DNA of 5,029 nt from Prevotellaceae bacterium. Its GTDB lineage: Bacteria; Bacteroidota; Bacteroidia; Bacteroidales; UBA932. This document shows, in pieces, positions 5,015 through 5,029 of this stretch. Made by a program: the position numbers and the translations under genes. The notes beneath the pieces were generated by a model that saw nothing but the letters and a program-made list of their open reading frames with translations, ran no database searches and was not told the DNA's origin. Location of the stretch: assembly GCA_031267155.1 (NCBI GenBank), contig JAIRZR010000026.1, forward strand, positions 1 to 5,029, read 5' to 3'. Every line of letters starts with the position of its first letter. Position 1 is the stretch's first letter.

Positions 5015-5029
5015 AATAAATGGTTTTGG

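Larger units (their letters stand above)
4483..5029. other. AT-rich non-coding region with short repeats
   Basis: No reading frame here has a recognisable product. A 68-codon plus-strand frame at 4516-4722 starts just upstream of the 9-bp repeats and runs over a leftward promoter-like site, so it is not taken as a gene. Contents are a 9-bp repeat cluster (4522-4557), a small palindrome TGCAATGTTGCA (4686-4697), a leftward promoter-like pair (4714-4746), a 22-bp tandem repeat array (4866-4949) and a short inverted repeat near the edge. No strong terminator is seen after the SWIM gene. Confidence 0.6.

Noticed and set aside
4969..5019. 16-residue ORF starting MAKPSL
   Set aside because: It is too short to support as a gene, and no clear promoter precedes it.

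Overview
The window looks like a chromosomal or accessory stretch from a Bacteroidales bacterium (Bacteroides/Parabacteroides-like). The best evidence is three good matches to the Bacteroidetes primary-sigma promoter (TTTG about 19 nt upstream of TAnnTTTG), an AT-rich background without clear Shine-Dalgarno sites, and protein styles typical of that group. The genus is an inference.

Layout, left to right. (1) About 1-811, minus strand: the upstream end of an insertion sequence that runs off the left edge. It has a small 73-codon ORF, then a DDE-transposase-like ORF in the -1 frame, overlapping by 13 bases or more. Just before the first ATG lies a 13-bp-arm hairpin whose distal arm overlaps a promoter -7 box, a layout that would silence read-through transcripts. 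(2) About 766-1963, minus strand: a wrecked DUF1016/YhcG-type PDDEXK nuclease gene. It carries two in-frame TAG stops and a one-base frameshift, and recognisable homology stops near 811 where the IS appears to begin. In its middle are four 18-codon repeats with an exact 54-bp period, each centred on a perfect hyphenated palindrome of different sequence. (3) 1977-2603, minus strand: an intact TetR/AcrR-family regulator 13 nt upstream of the dead nuclease gene, with its own promoter and a palindrome at its start site. (4) 2954-3026, plus strand: tRNA-Lys(UUU) with a near-perfect promoter. (5) 3043-4482, plus strand: a SWIM zinc-finger protein that starts 16 nt after the tRNA, so it is probably made from a shared tRNA-mRNA transcript. 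(6) 4483-5029: no convincing gene. It holds 9-bp and 22-bp tandem repeats, a leftward promoter-like sequence and a short inverted repeat at the edge.

There is no complete new multi-gene system here. The most unusual things are the covarying palindromic repeats inside the nuclease relic, the hairpin-over-promoter design of the IS, and the tRNA-SWIM transcript. The nuclease is decayed, the IS sits at its end and the TetR has no visible target, so the left half looks like a degrading accessory region next to a more stable tRNA-SWIM segment.
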